The notes under the pieces: generated by a model | The model's input: the letters and a program-made list of their open reading frames with translations, nothing else | Databases searched by the model: none | Told to the model about the DNA's origin: nothing | Assembly (NCBI GenBank): GCA_009731375.1 | Contig: BJOX01000035.1 | Location: 162,183-226,182, forward strand | DNA: 64,000 nucleotides | DNA from: Paulinella micropora | Taxonomy: Eukaryota; Cercozoa; Imbricatea; Euglyphida | Reading direction: 5' to 3' | Program-made: the position numbers and the translations under genes | Shown here: positions 40,137-64,000 of the stretch, piece after piece | How positions within the stretch are numbered: the stretch's first letter is position 1 | Layout: every line of letters begins with the position of its first letter

Positions 40137-40449
40137 CACCACCACCTATGCATCCATGCATACATTGGTCCTGTTTTCCTGCCCGTCCATGTATATATGA
40201 GAAGTTCCTGGTTGCTAACTGCGAGCGAAGAATGATTTCTAAACTTTTTTCGTTCTCAAGCACTCTGTGTGTTATGGCTTGCAAAATAGCTTACTTGAAA
40301 ACTCTGATCAAGAGTTTTCTGATAAGCCATGCCACAAGTTTGGGACTCAAGCTGAGAACGAAGCGCTTAAAGCCATTGTTCATTGTGCAAAAGTTTTAGC
40401 TGTTTTATGTGGCTTTCCGTTTGCGTGTTTGTCTATCTTCTCTGCACAG

Positions 40450-42613
40450 ATGGAGGAGCACCAAGATTTGACTCGACCAAGCAAGCGCTAAAAGCAGCGG
40501 CACGAGAGCGACCAGACAGCCGCGGTTGTGTCCGCGAGCACTGTGCTTCCTGGCCTGGCACCCGACCTGTGGCGCTTGGTCTGCTCGTTTGTGGCAGATA
40601 ATCCTCTCTGGCTCTTTGCAACCTGGGCGCGTGTGTGCAAGAGAGCGAACAACCCTTCTGCGCGACCCGCAGCGCCGCCCTTTGCCCTGGATCTCTGCAA
40701 AATCTTTGGGCCGGTGGGTCCTTTGTTTTTGAAGCGAGCTTGTAGACGATGGTTATGCATTTGCTAGTGTAGCTGGTGCTGTTTTCACACATGCAGCTTG
40801 TGCTCTCAGGTTCCGACCACCGTTTGGCACGAGTGGAAAGCGCTCACTCGCTTGACGTTGGGGAACGTGCAAGCGGCCAGGCAGCCGGTCTTTGAAGCTT
40901 TCGCAGCAAGCTTGACTAGGGTGCATGCAATCGCATTGGATTACATTTGGGACTCGGACTTTGCCGGCATGGCGGGAGTCCTTGGACTGTGCAGCATTGA
41001 AAAAAGAAACAGCAGAGCGGTTAAAGGAGGGCATTCGGTAACTGATGCAGGGCTGCAGCATTTATCTGGTCTTCATCACCTGCGTCACCTCGATCTTGAA
41101 TATTGTCGTTAATTCACCAATTATGGGCTAGTTCATTTATCTGGCCTTCGTAACCTCCACCACCTCTCTCTTAGCCATGGTGGTCAAGTCACCGATGAAG
41201 GGATGCGCCATTTATCTGGCCTTCCTAATCTGCGTCACCTCGACCTTGAATATGTGCGGGTCACCGATGCTGGGCTAGTTCATTTGTCTAGCCTTCGTAG
41301 CCTGCACCACCTCTCTCTTGCCAATAATGATCGACTCACCGATGCAGGGCTGCACCATTTGTCTGGCCTTCATAGCCTCCACCATCTCAATCTCAGCGAT
41401 TGCAAGCAACTCACAGATGCTGGTCTGTTCCATTTATCTGGCCTTCCTTTCCTGCAGCACCTCAATCTTCGCCGAATTGATCGACTCACCGGCGATGGGC
41501 TGGTCCTCTTATCTGGCCTACCTAGCCTGTACCACCTCAATCTTTCTTTTTGTCACAGGCTCACTGATGCTGGGCTAAGTCATGTATTTGGCCTTCATCA
41601 GCTTGAGCACCTCGATCTTGGCAGTTTTTATGAACTCACCGATACTCAACTGGTCCATTTAGCAGGCCTTCATAACCTGCAATACCTCGGTCTTAGAGGT
41701 TGTTGGCAAATCACCGATGCTGGGCACGCCCATTTGTCTGGCCTTCGAAACTTGCAGCAGCTCGTTCTTAACTGTTGTCGTCAACTCACCGACGCTGGAC
41801 TAGCACATTTATCTGGCCTTCGTAACCTGCAGTTACTTGAACTTTCCGGTGTCCAACTCACTGGTGTTGGGCTAGTTCATTTAGCTTGCCTCCATCGTCT
41901 TGAGCACCTCAATCTGAGCTTTTGTCAGCAACTTGTTGGTGCGCGACTTGTCCATTTACCTGGCTTCCGTGCGCTTAAACATCTAAATCTAAGCCGTTGT
42001 CACGGACTCAACGATGCTGCGCTGGTCAGCTTGTCTAGCCTTCGCAAGCTGCAGCACCTAGATATTAGCTCTTGTGATCAACTCACCGATGATGGGCTTG
42101 TCCATTTATCTTGCATCCATCGCCTAGAGCACCTCAATCTTAGCTTTTGTAAACTGTCTGGTGCGGGACTTGTTCATTTAGCTGGCCTTCGAGGTCTTGA
42201 GCGCCTGGATCTGGGCGGCGCGCCTGGATCTGGGCGGCTGCGGCTTGCTCCTCGAAGCCGGGCTGGCCCATTTATCTCACCTTCGCAGCCTGCGCCATCT
42301 CTCTCTTACCAAGTGTGATAAATTTACGAATGCTGGGCTGGTTCACTTGTCTGGCTTGCGTAGCCTGCGGCACCTCGATCTTGAAGGCTGTCCTCAACTC
42401 ACCGATGCTGGGCTAGTTTTTTTATCCGGCCTCCATCGTCTTGAACAAATGAATCTTAAACGCTGTGGGCATATCTGTGGTAAAAGTAAAAGACTTGCCC
42501 ATTTATCTGGCCTCCGTTATTTGGAGCATCTAGATATAGACGACTGTAAGATTATACGCGAATCGCGCATCCGCAAGATAAAAAAGCTGAAAAAGAAGAG
42601 AAGCATCTCCAAG

Positions 42614-42644
<31 letters not shown>

Positions 42645-42742
42645 CTTCTTCTTCTTCTTCTCCTCCTCCTCCTCCTTGTCAAAAAAGCAAGAGAGTAGGA
42701 AGCGAAAGCTATTTTTATCTTACACTCACTTTCTTTCTGTAA
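40450..42742 (+). pseudogene. F-box/leucine-rich-repeat protein, probably inactivated
   Basis: The model is exon 40450-40713 and exon 40810-42742 (donor ccg|gtgggt, acceptor ctctcag). Exon 1 encodes an F-box-like segment, LPGLAPDLWRLVCSF then WARVCKRAN. Exon 2 encodes about 20 LRRs of 24-25 residues with consensus LTDAGLxHLSGLxxLxHLxL, then a Lys-rich and Ser-rich tail. F-box/LRR proteins usually present substrates to SCF ubiquitin ligases. Lesions: TAA at 41110-41112, where neighbouring repeats have CAA (Gln); a 19-bp tandem duplication (42201-42219, 42220-42238) shifting the frame; and TAA at 40489-40491 if translation starts at ATG 40450 (an alternative acceptor could avoid this one). Confidence 0.8.
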
Positions 42743-43860
<1,118 letters not shown>

Positions 43861-43889
43861 TCTCTCTCTCTCTCTCTCTCTTCTCTTCT

Positions 43890-43942
<53 letters not shown>

Positions 43943-44071
43943 ATCTCTTCACCTCTCCCTGGCACGTTTGACACATGCGTTATTTGTGTTTCAATGATAG
44001 AGATGCACATGTTTGGATGTGGAGTGTTGGACCGGCCAGTAGCGTGGCGCCGCGCTCAGGCGAGCCCGCCG

Positions 44072-44107
<36 letters not shown>

Positions 44108-44369
44108 ACACATACACACACGCACAACACACAGTACACCTCAAAGCACAGCACCAACCTACCGCTCGACACACGTGCATCTAGAAGTGGTGTGGCATAT
44201 GCGTAAAGATACATCAAGGGTGTGGTGTTGTGTTCAGTAAGTCAGTCACCAGCTGCTTGCCGGCAGCATGGTGTGTGTGCATGTGTGCATGTGTGCAGGT
44301 GCCAGGACGTGCGAACATGCACAGCAGTCTGGCAGACTGAGCAGCGCATCTCTCCGCAGCACGCACCAG
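43861..44369. other. CT and CA microsatellites, otherwise empty
   Basis: (CT)n at 43860-43940 and (CA)n at 44075-44135. No supported exon. Confidence 0.6.
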
Positions 44370-44740
44370 CTGTGGAATTTCTATCTAGGCATAGATCTAG
44401 CTGCAACACGGACTATAATGCGAGTGCAACATGCACCAGGTGCAGCTATAGAGCGCTGCAACACATACAAGCTGCGGACTGTATCCAGCGCCAGGTGCGC
44501 ACTCTGTCTAGGTGTACACCTAGCTGCAAGAGGGTATACCGTGCGAGTGCAACATGCACCAGGTGCGGACTCTATTTAGCGATAGAGCTAGCTGCAACAC
44601 GGACCAGCTGCGGACTGCATCTCGTGCCGCACCAGGTGCGGACTGTCTATCTAGCTACAGACCTAGCTGCACCACGGACCAGCTGCGAGTGCAGCATGCA
44701 GCAGGTACGGACTGCCTATCTAGCTACAGACCTAGGGCCG
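44370..44740. repeat. Degenerate minisatellite
   Basis: Irregular repetition of words such as gtgcaacatgcaccaggtgc (near 44425 and 44545), ctagctgcaacacggac and tatctagctacagacctag (twice, near 44647 and 44717). The spacing is roughly 60-70 bp with higher-order copies. Confidence 0.7.
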
Positions 44741-45175
44741 TAGCGATAGGGTCGGTGGTTGGAAGTGGGAGTCCGTGCGTCAGCGCGCTAAAAGGTCCAG
44801 CAGCTGCAGTGGACGCAGCCTGCGAGGCCAGTGCGACTTTTGTCACTCCGGCGGTTGTTGTCCGCAAGGACGAAGGCGATGGCGTAGGAACAGGAACAGC
44901 AGCAGCAGCAGCAGCAGAAGAAGAAGAAGAAGAAGAAGAAGAAGAAGAAGAAGAAGAAGATAATGATGAGGATGATGAGGATGATGAGGAGAAAGAAGAG
45001 GTGGAGGAATGGGCCGGCAGCACAGGTGAGGTGTGCTGGTGTTTGGTGCTGGGTGTGGCAGAGGAAGAAGACGATGGAAACGACCCCGAGGACGGCTGAG
45101 GAGAGTATTTGTAGGAGTAGGAATGGGTGTAGGAAGAAGAAGGCGCGCCTGTGGACATGTTGCTGCTGCTGCGCA
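44727..45175 (-). CDS. Possible Ser-rich coding segment
   Basis: On - one frame is open from NMSTGAPSSSYTHSYSYKY through a poly-Ser run (from a TCT microsatellite) to TTTAGVTKVALASQAAST, and ends at a possible donor (CCTAG then gtctgt). An acceptor-like ttgcgcag lies at the upstream end. It could be a linker following the PX exons, and its phase-1 end would fit 38324-38551. The phase at its start does not fit the preceding PX exon. Confidence 0.3.
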
Positions 45176-45655
45176 AGACACAGCGCAAAGGGAAGTTGCG
45201 GGCGAAGCAACCAGCACAGAAAGCAAGCTTTGACAGGCCTCCGCCATGCAACTGGCAGAGCTGCCCGCGCAAGCCATTGCCAAAGCTGTTGTAACTTCGA
45301 GGCAGGACTTGCGCTTTTTTTTTTCTTTTTTTTATATGGCCAAGAAGCAAAGAGGCACCAAAGGGAAATAGACATGAAATCAACGCAGTACACGGTAGAA
45401 CACACACTATTGGGGGAGGAGGCGACTGGTCTGTGCGTGAGGGACCTGCGCGAGGCGCCGCGCGGCTGAATGATGGGTTGCGGCAGCGACCTCACCGAAG
45501 AGCCTAGCCACAATGCGCGAACACGTACAGCATGCACGCCAGCAGTCTGCACGAGATAATCGCTTGAGACGCTTGTGATTGAAAGCATGAAATACAAGCT
45601 TTCCCCTTCCCTTGGCCCCTCGGCGGTGGCCTGTCTTTGTCTGCAGAACACACAC

Positions 45656-51290
<5,635 letters not shown>

Positions 51291-52515
51291 TGGGATGGGA
51301 TGGGATAGGGTAGGATGGAATGGGATGGGATGGGATGGGATGGGATGATGGGATGGGATAGGATGGGATGGGATGGGATAAGATGGGATGGGATGGGATG
51401 GGATGGGAAGAGATGGGATGGGGTGGGGTGGGGTGGGATGGGATGGGATGGGATGGGATGGGATGGGATGGNNNNNNNNNNNNNNNNNNNNNNNNNNNNN
51501 NNNNNNNNNNNNNNNNNNNNNNNNNNNNNNNNNNNNNNNNNNNNNNNNNNNNNNNNNNNNNNNNNNNNNNNNNNNNNNNNNNNNNNNNNNNNNNNNNNNN
51601 NNNNNNNNNNNNNNNNNNNNNNNNNNNNNNNNNNNNNNNNNNNNNNNNNNNNNNNNNNNNNNNNNNNNNNNNNNNNNNNNNNNNNNNNNNNNNNNNNNNN
51701 NNNNNNNNNNNNNNNNNNNNNNNNNNNNNNNNNNNNNNNNNNNNNNNNNNNNNNNNNNNNNNNNNNNNNNNNNNNNNNNNNNNNNNNNNNNNNNNNNNNN
51801 NNNNNNNNNNNNNNNNNNNNNNNNNNNNNNNNNNNNNNNNNNNNNNNNNNNNNNNNNNNNNNNNNNNNNNNNNNNNNNNNNNNNNNNNNNNNNNNNNNNN
51901 NNNNNNNNNNNNNNNNNNNNNNNNNNNNNNNNNNNNNNNNNNNNNNNNNNNNNNNNNNNNNNNNNNNNNNNNNNNNNNNNNNNNNNNNNNNNNNNNNNNN
52001 NNNNNNNNNNNNNNNNNNNNNNNNNNNNNNNNNNNNNNNNNNNNNNNNNNNNNNNNNNNNNNNNNNNNNNNNNNNNNNNNNNNNNNNNNNNNNNNNNNNN
52101 NNNNNNNNNNNNNNNNNNNNNNNNNNNNNNNNNNNNNNNNNNNNNNNNNNNNNNNNNNNNNNNNNNNNNNNNNNNNNNNNNNNNNNNNNNNNNNNNNNNN
52201 NNNNNNNNNNNNNNNNNNNNNNNNNNNNNNNNNNNNNNNNNNNNNNNNNNNNNNNNNNNNNNNNNNNNNNNNNNNNNNNNNNNNNNNNNNNNNNNNNNNN
52301 NNNNNNTGGGATAGGATGGGATAGGATGGGATGGGATGGGATGGGTGGGATGGGATGGGATGGGATGGGATGGGAGGGTTGGGATGGGTTGGGATGGACG
52401 GGATGGGAGATCTGATGGGATGGGATGGGATGGATGGGATGGAATGGAAATGGAATGGATGGAATGGATGGGATGGGATGGATGGGTGGAATGGATGGGA
52501 TGGGATGGAGAGAGG
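51291..52515 (+). repeat. (GGGAT)n array spanning an 835-bp gap
   Basis: The pentamer GGGAT is repeated at 51291-51471 and 52307-52515 with few variants. The gap 51472-52306 is presumably more of the same. The G-rich strand has regularly spaced GGG triplets. Confidence 0.9.
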
Positions 52516-53226
52516 AAAGGAGAGAGGGAGAGAAGAGAGTTAAGGAGGCGGAGGAGGTGGGAGGAGTACTGGGAGGAAGAGGAAGACTAGGAGGAAGAGG
52601 AAGGAGGAAGAGGAGGAGGAGGGGGAGGAGGGGGAGCAGGAGGAGAAGGCAAGAAAATAAAGAAGGGGGCGGTACCCTTGGTCACGACGATTACGTTCAA
52701 GATTTCCTGTGAAATTTTCCCTGTAGCGATGGAAAATAGAACTTTGATTGAGGGGTTTCGAACCCCAAGCAATCAGTCGAACACACCCATGAACAGAGCA
52801 GACCACAAAACCATTTACTGTGGTGTGGCCACCGATGCCTGGCTAATGTGGGAGAGATACGGAAGAAAAGGGAAGAAATAGGCAAAATTGTTTGATGGTT
52901 ACCGGTAGGTTCTGTTGGTCTGTTGGTCTTTTATTTAGAAACATTTCTCCAGGATTCCACTAAAACGTCAAGTTTAAAACTAGACATTCATCGCGGTGGA
53001 GCTCTCCTTCGTTCAGTATTAAATGAATATTGATCTGGGAAATATATGTGTACAGGTAAAGTCGCAATATCGCGATCGGTCAAGATATAAGCTTAAGTTA
53101 GTCCTTGGAGTATTAGGGTCGCGAAGTATTAAAACGTCTGCACCATTACCGTCTTTCTGGTTAGCCGTGGCCATGGTGTGTATGTAAATACAGTCAAGAT
53201 GTGTCATACATACATACATACATACA
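52516..53226. other. No gene recognised
   Basis: A GGA-rich tract to about 52660, then unique AT-rich sequence. gggtttcgaacccc at 52751-52764 looks like a tRNA T-arm, but no matching A box or acceptor stem is seen. ORF 52678-52881 is unsupported. Confidence 0.55.
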
Positions 53227-53299
53227 TACACACAATCTCTCTCTCTCTCTGTCTCTCTCTCTCTGTCTCTCTCTCTCTGTCTCTCTCTCTCTGTCTCTC

Positions 53300-53344
<45 letters not shown>

Positions 53345-53801
53345 NNNNNNNNNNNNNNNNNNNNNNNNNNNNNNNNNNNNNNNNNNNNNNNNNNNNNNNN
53401 NNNNNNNNNNNNNNNNNNNNNNNNNNNNNNNNNNNNNNNNNNNNNNNNNNNNNNNNNNNNNNNNNNNNNNNNNNNNNNNNNNNNNNNNNNNNNNNNNNNN
53501 NNNNNNNNNNNNNNNNNNNNNNNNNNNNNNNNNNNNNNNNNNNNNNNNNNNNNNNNNNNNNNNNNNNNNNNNNNNNNNNNNNNNNNNNNNNNNNNNNNNN
53601 NNNNNNNNNNNNNNNNNNNNNNNNNNNNNNNNNNNNNNNNNNNNNNNNNNNNNNNNNNNNNNNNNNNNNNNNNNNNNNNNNNNNNNNNNNNNNNNNNNNN
53701 NNTCTCTCTCTCTCTCTCTCTCTATCGCTCTCTCTATCGCACTCTCTCTCTCTCTCGCTCTCTCGCTCTCTCTCGCTCTCTCTCTCTCACCTCTCTCACT
53801 C

Positions 53802-53843
<42 letters not shown>

Positions 53844-55784
53844 CTCTCTCTCTCGCTCTCTCTCGCGCTCTCTCTCTCACACTCGCTCTCTCTCACTCGC
53901 TCACTCACTCACACACTCACTCACACAATCACACACACACAAACACACACAAACACACACGCACACACACACACACACCACACAAACACACACAAACACA
54001 AACACACACAAACACACACAAACACACACACACACAAATACACAAACACACACACACACACAAACACATACAAACAGACACAAACACACAAACACACACA
54101 CACACAAACACACAAACACACACAAACACACACACACATACACACAAACACACAAACACAAACACACACACAAACACACACACAGACACACAAACACACA
54201 CACAAACACACACACAATCACACACACACACACAAACACACACACAAACACACACACAAACACACACACACACACAAACACACACACACTCTGTCTCTCA
54301 CTCTCTCTCTCTCTCTCTCTCTCTCGCTCTCTCTCGCTCTCACTCACTCACTGACTTCACACACACACAAACACACAAACACACACAAACACATACAAAC
54401 ACACAAACACACAAACACACAAACACACACAAACACAAACACAAACAGACACACACACACACACACAAACACACAAACACACAAACACACACACACACAC
54501 AAACACAAACACAAACACAAACACACACACANNNNNNNNNNNNNNNNNNNNNNNNNNNNNNNNNNNNNNNNNNNNNNNNNNNNNNNNNNNNNNNNNNNNN
54601 NNNNNNNNNNNNNNNNNNNNNNNNNNNNNNNNNNNNNNNNNNNNNNNNNNNNNNNNNNNNNNNNNNNNNNNNNNNNNNNNNNNNNNNNNNNNNNNNNNNN
54701 NNNNNNNNNNNNNNNNNNNNNNNNNNNNNNNNNNNNNNNNNNNNNNNNNNNNNNNNNNNNNNNNNNNNNNNNNNNNNNNNNNNNNNNNNNNNNNNNNNNN
54801 NNNNNNNNNNNNNNNNNNNNNNNNNNNNNNNNNNNNNNNNNNNNNNNNNNNNNNNNNNNNNNNNNNNNNNNNNNNNNNNNNNNNNNNNNNNNNNNNNNNN
54901 NNNNNNNNNNNNNNNNNNNNNNNNNNNNNNNNNNNNNNNNNNNNNNNNNNNNNNNNNNNNNNNNNNNNNNNNNNNNNNNNNNNNNNNNNNNNNNNNNNNN
55001 NNNNNNNNNNNNNNNNNNNNNNNNNNNNNNNNNNNNNNNNNNNNNNNNNNNNNNNNNNNNNNNNNNNNNNNNNNNNNNNNNNNNNNNNNNNNNNNNNNNN
55101 NNNNNNNNNNNNNNNNNNNNNNNNNNNNNNNNNNNNNNNNNNNNNNNNNNNNNNNNNNNNNNNNNNNNNNNNNNNNNNNNNNNNNNNNNNNNNNNNNNNN
55201 NNNNNNNNNNNNNNNNNNNNNNNNNNNNNNNNNNNNNNNNNNNNNNNNNNNNNNNNNNNNNNNNNNNNNNNNNNNNNNNNNNNNNNNNNNNNNNNNNNNN
55301 NNNNNNNNNNNNNNNNNNNNNNNNNNNNNNNNNNNNNNNNNNNNNNNNNNNNNNNNNNNNNNNNNNNNNNNNNNNNNNNNNNNNNNNNNNNNNNNNNNNN
55401 NNNNNNNNNNNNNNNNNNNNNNNNNNNNNNNNNNNNNNNNNNNNNNNNNNNNNNNNNNNNNNNNNNNNNNNNNNNNNNNNNNNACACACACACAAACACA
55501 CACACACACACAAACACACACACACTCTGTCTCTCACTCTCTCTCTCTCTCTCTCTCTCTCGCTCTCTCTCGCTCTCACTCACTCACTGACTTCACACAC
55601 ACACAAACACACAAACACACACAAACACATACAAACACACAAACACACAAACACACAAACACACACAAACACAAACACAAACAGACACACACACACACAC
55701 ACAAACACACAAACACACAAACACACACACACACACAAACACAAACACAAACACAAACACACACACAAGCACACACACACACAA

Positions 55785-55833
<49 letters not shown>

Positions 55834-55995
55834 CACACACACACAACACACACACACACACCACACACACACACACACACACACCACACACACATATATA
55901 TATATACATATATATGTATATATATATAATATTATATATATATATGTATATACATATATATATGTATATATATATATACATATATATACACATAT
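53227..55995. repeat. CT and CA/CAA satellite array with two gaps
   Basis: CT repeats (53237-53344), gap 53345-53702, CT repeats to 53905, CA/CAAA repeats to 54288, a short CT block, CA repeats, gap 54532-55483, then the same CT block and CA repeats again to 55893, ending in (TA)n. The 250 bp at 54281-54531 recurs essentially identically at 55517-55767. Confidence 0.9.
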
Positions 55996-57312
55996 ATGAT
56001 CATTTATGTATATAAACTTGTCTATTCGTATATCAAATACAATGTCAAAAACATGTAAAACAAATATATGTTGACAGAAAATGACAGCATGTTTTTACAT
56101 AGTTATTAATATTAATATTTCTGGTACTGGTGGCAGTTGATCGGTTCCTTTATAGGACTGATTATTGCTTTACCTATTTAATCATATGTATTTCCTTTAT
56201 TCAAGTTTAGCGGGTAGATAGTTCAAATTGATTGAGCCTGTGTTTGGTTCAGTTTCCTTCTGTCTTAATAAAGACCAAGTGGCGTCTACAGAATGGGAAC
56301 CCCTCCCCCAGCTACCTCGTAACACGGCGTTACAATGATGTCGCCAGTAATAAAAAAATTGTAAAAAAATCTCAGCTAGTATTAATATTTTAGTTTAAAC
56401 GCAGATTTGCGCCCCAAAATTTCATTATATATGCTAACTCAGCTACATATGACCGTAACGTGCGTGTTTCACGGAAAATCGGTGAAAAAGGTAATACCCT
56501 GAGAGTGGGAAAAAGGCAATAGTTGATATTTTATAAAAAGAACTCTGACTTGATCGTTTGAAACTGAGTCATTTCTGAACGAAATCGAAAACTACTATAT
56601 ATCAGTTAGTGAAGTCGAAACGTCGTGAAGAGGAGAATCTGATGAACCGGTCCGTGGCAAAAAGAGTGAATTCACTGTCAACGGTAAAAGTTTTGGCCGG
56701 TCGTTAAGGCGCTCAATCAGATATTTTGCGAAGTTCAAATCATTTAGCAAACTCACAATCTACGTTGTGGCATTCGTGTTCGCATTTTGCAACCCAAGTC
56801 TGCAACAAGTAGAAATCTACGTAAATAAACGAAGTGACCGCTCTGCTATTTACTGCCGGCCCCCGGGTATTTCACCTGCTCTTAGGAGTCAGCACTTAAT
56901 GCAGCCACAGAGATCTTTATTAAGAGTTCGTTGTGCAATTACCCCTTGGGGTTGTATCCAAACTCACAATCTTCAAGGCCGCTTAGAGGTTGAATCCAAT
57001 TATAAGTCAAACCGATTCTGGCTGAGAGGTCGGACTGGACGGTGGAGGACACGACGCCGGTGCCCGACAGCAGCACGTTCAAGTCGGGGGCCACTCAAGC
57101 CAAACTGAGGCCACTTGAAGTTTCGGACTCTGCTACAACCGTGGCAGGGTGGCAAAGGAAATTTTGAATTTCAACTCTTTATGGTATGATGATTACAAAA
57201 TGTGTTTCTACCGCGGCTTCAAGCCGCCGGCCTTCAAGTCAAACGACCAGTTAAAAGTCGGACTCGGATTGTACATCGTACAGAATTGTTCACTGAGTGG
57301 CACTAATTCGTA
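55996..57312 (+). other. Unique AT-rich region with dispersed repeat D, copy 2
   Basis: Repeat D occupies about 56530-56965 (inverse of 5665-5037). ORF 56767-57108 lies across and beyond it and matches nothing. No exon is recognised; this is one of the few long stretches here without microsatellites. Confidence 0.6.
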
Positions 57313-57389
57313 GTAATGACTGATCAAATTCTTTGCTTATTCTGTACTCTCATCAAAATGACGCTGCTTCTCTCTCTCTCTCTCTATCA

Positions 57390-57426
<37 letters not shown>

Positions 57427-57523
57427 CTCTCTCTCTCTCTCTGTCTCTCTCTCTGTCTCTCTCTCTGTCTCTCTCTCTGTCTCTCTCACTGTCTCTCTCT
57501 CTGTCTCTCTGTCTCTTTCTCTG

Positions 57524-57585
<62 letters not shown>

Positions 57586-58052
57586 TCTCTCTCTCTGCCT
57601 GTCTGTCTCGATGATGAACACACGGAGACAAACGGTCTTCACAAAAGCGGTATAATATATAGCCTTATGGGAACGTTTGACTTTCCTTTCAGTCAAGTCA
57701 CCTCCATGTTTTTATCATCATCTTCTCTGCAAAACTTCGAGTCGTCAGCAAACTTGATTGCAAAACTTCCTGTGTCTGTTCTATCTTCGTATTCTTTTCT
57801 TTTGTTGCCCTTCAGTAAATGTGTAGATGGCAGCAGTGCTCAGTCATGTAAGCACAACACATCCTGTCCTGTTTGAACAGGCAACCCGAGGCAAAGTTTG
57901 CCACAGCCTTCCAGCTGACTTTCTGCTTTCTGTGTCGACCAAGAGAACCAGTCGGCTCGGGCTGGCTGCACGAGTTCACATTTGTGGCAAATGTGTGCGG
58001 ACATGCTGGCCTAGCTGCGGCTGGTTACTGTAGCTGAGGGCGGGGAATCACA
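57313..58052. repeat. CT microsatellite and 3' flank of the membrane-protein gene
   Basis: (CT)n with regular CTGT interruptions at about 57370-57605. The rest to 58052 is the likely 3' UTR and flank of the minus-strand gene; I see no clear polyadenylation signal. Confidence 0.7.
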
Positions 58053-63703
<5,651 letters not shown>

Positions 63704-63759
63704 CTGCACACACCACCCGCGCCAGAAAGCACACATCACCCAGCAGGAGGCAGAGACAC

Positions 63760-63797
<38 letters not shown>

Positions 63798-64000
63798 CAC
63801 AAGACCAGAAAGGAAGGTTTGGCATGAATAATCTCTTGAGGTGTGTGTGTGTGTGTGTGTTTGAAAAGAAGGCATATGTTGTGTGCATTTGTGCTTGGGG
63901 GGTTTAGCAAGCAGACTATGTTCGTGTGCGACAGAGAAAATATATAAGAGAGGAAGATATGTGTATATGTATACACATATAGAGAAAGATGAAGAGAGAG
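63704..64000. other. Intron upstream of the first visible membrane-protein exon
   Basis: (GA)n at 63760-63794, (GT)n at 63841-63860 and AT-rich sequence. No exon is seen. Confidence 0.6.

Noticed and set aside
40489-41112. In-frame TAA codons in the LRR gene as a sign of TAA=Gln reassignment
   Set aside because: One TAA sits exactly where neighbours have Gln, but the long intact pol and gag and the CCT5 and kinase exons contain no in-frame TAA or TAG. CCT5 ends in TGA and the membrane protein in TAG. A single C-to-T change explains it.
52751-52764. tRNA T-arm-like sequence gggtttcgaacccc
   Set aside because: No A box, acceptor stem or anticodon arm at the right distance on either strand.
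53178-56015. Very long ORFs of Thr/His, Ser/Leu or Cys/Val
   Set aside because: They are translations of CT/CA repeats and N gaps. The same holds for most long ORFs in 1.2-2.7, 29.6-30.5, 32.2-33.6, 35.2-35.8 and 51.3-52.4 kb.

Overview
The window is eukaryotic nuclear DNA, most likely from a protist or alga with a repeat-inflated genome. Conserved genes are split into exons of 21-269 nt by introns with GT-AG borders (two probable GC-AG), and the introns are packed with microsatellites, homopolymers and assembly gaps (15 runs of N). Short interstitial CCCTAA arrays suggest TTAGGG-type telomeres. I cannot place the organism by sequence alone; no bacterial, organellar or CRISPR features are present.

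Layout. (1) 372-4827 (+): the last nine exons of the chaperonin subunit gene CCT5, with a tRNA-like SINE and a 1.2 kb pyrimidine tract in its introns. (2) 5801-25955: a nest of transposons. An old, broken Ty3/gypsy-like LTR element on + (5' LTR 5801-6070, gag, pol) is split by a Penelope-like element with its GIY-YIG domain placed before the reverse transcriptase (about 10550-14212), by a young complete LTR element on - (14858-25470; LTRs differ by one substitution plus small indels; 4-bp target duplication) and, at its end, by a 274-bp MITE. (3) 26-30 kb: microsatellites and anonymous dispersed repeats. (4) 30537-38189 (-): sixteen exons of an AGC-family protein kinase whose splice phases all fit. 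(5) 38.7-40.1 kb: SINE-like repeats in ATT and CTA tracts. (6) 40450-42742 (+): an F-box/leucine-rich-repeat gene carrying a nonsense codon and a 19-bp frameshifting duplication. (7) 45656-50096 (-): exons of a PX-domain protein, possibly the 5' part of the same gene as the kinase (PX plus AGC kinase, as in SGK3). (8) 48.7-57.6 kb: ATCT, GGGAT, CT and CA arrays with dispersed repeats. (9) 58053-63703 (-): the 3' twelve exons of a multi-pass membrane protein with a Ser/Pro-rich tail.

The most unusual biology is in the LTR element. Gag and pol are in one frame separated by a single TGA followed by CTR-G, and the diverged older copy keeps the same arrangement. This points to stop-codon readthrough. 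Both copies also have a C-X8-C-X8-C-X3-H finger in Gag and a DTM-A motif where retropepsins have DTG-A. The permuted Penelope-like element is the second notable object.
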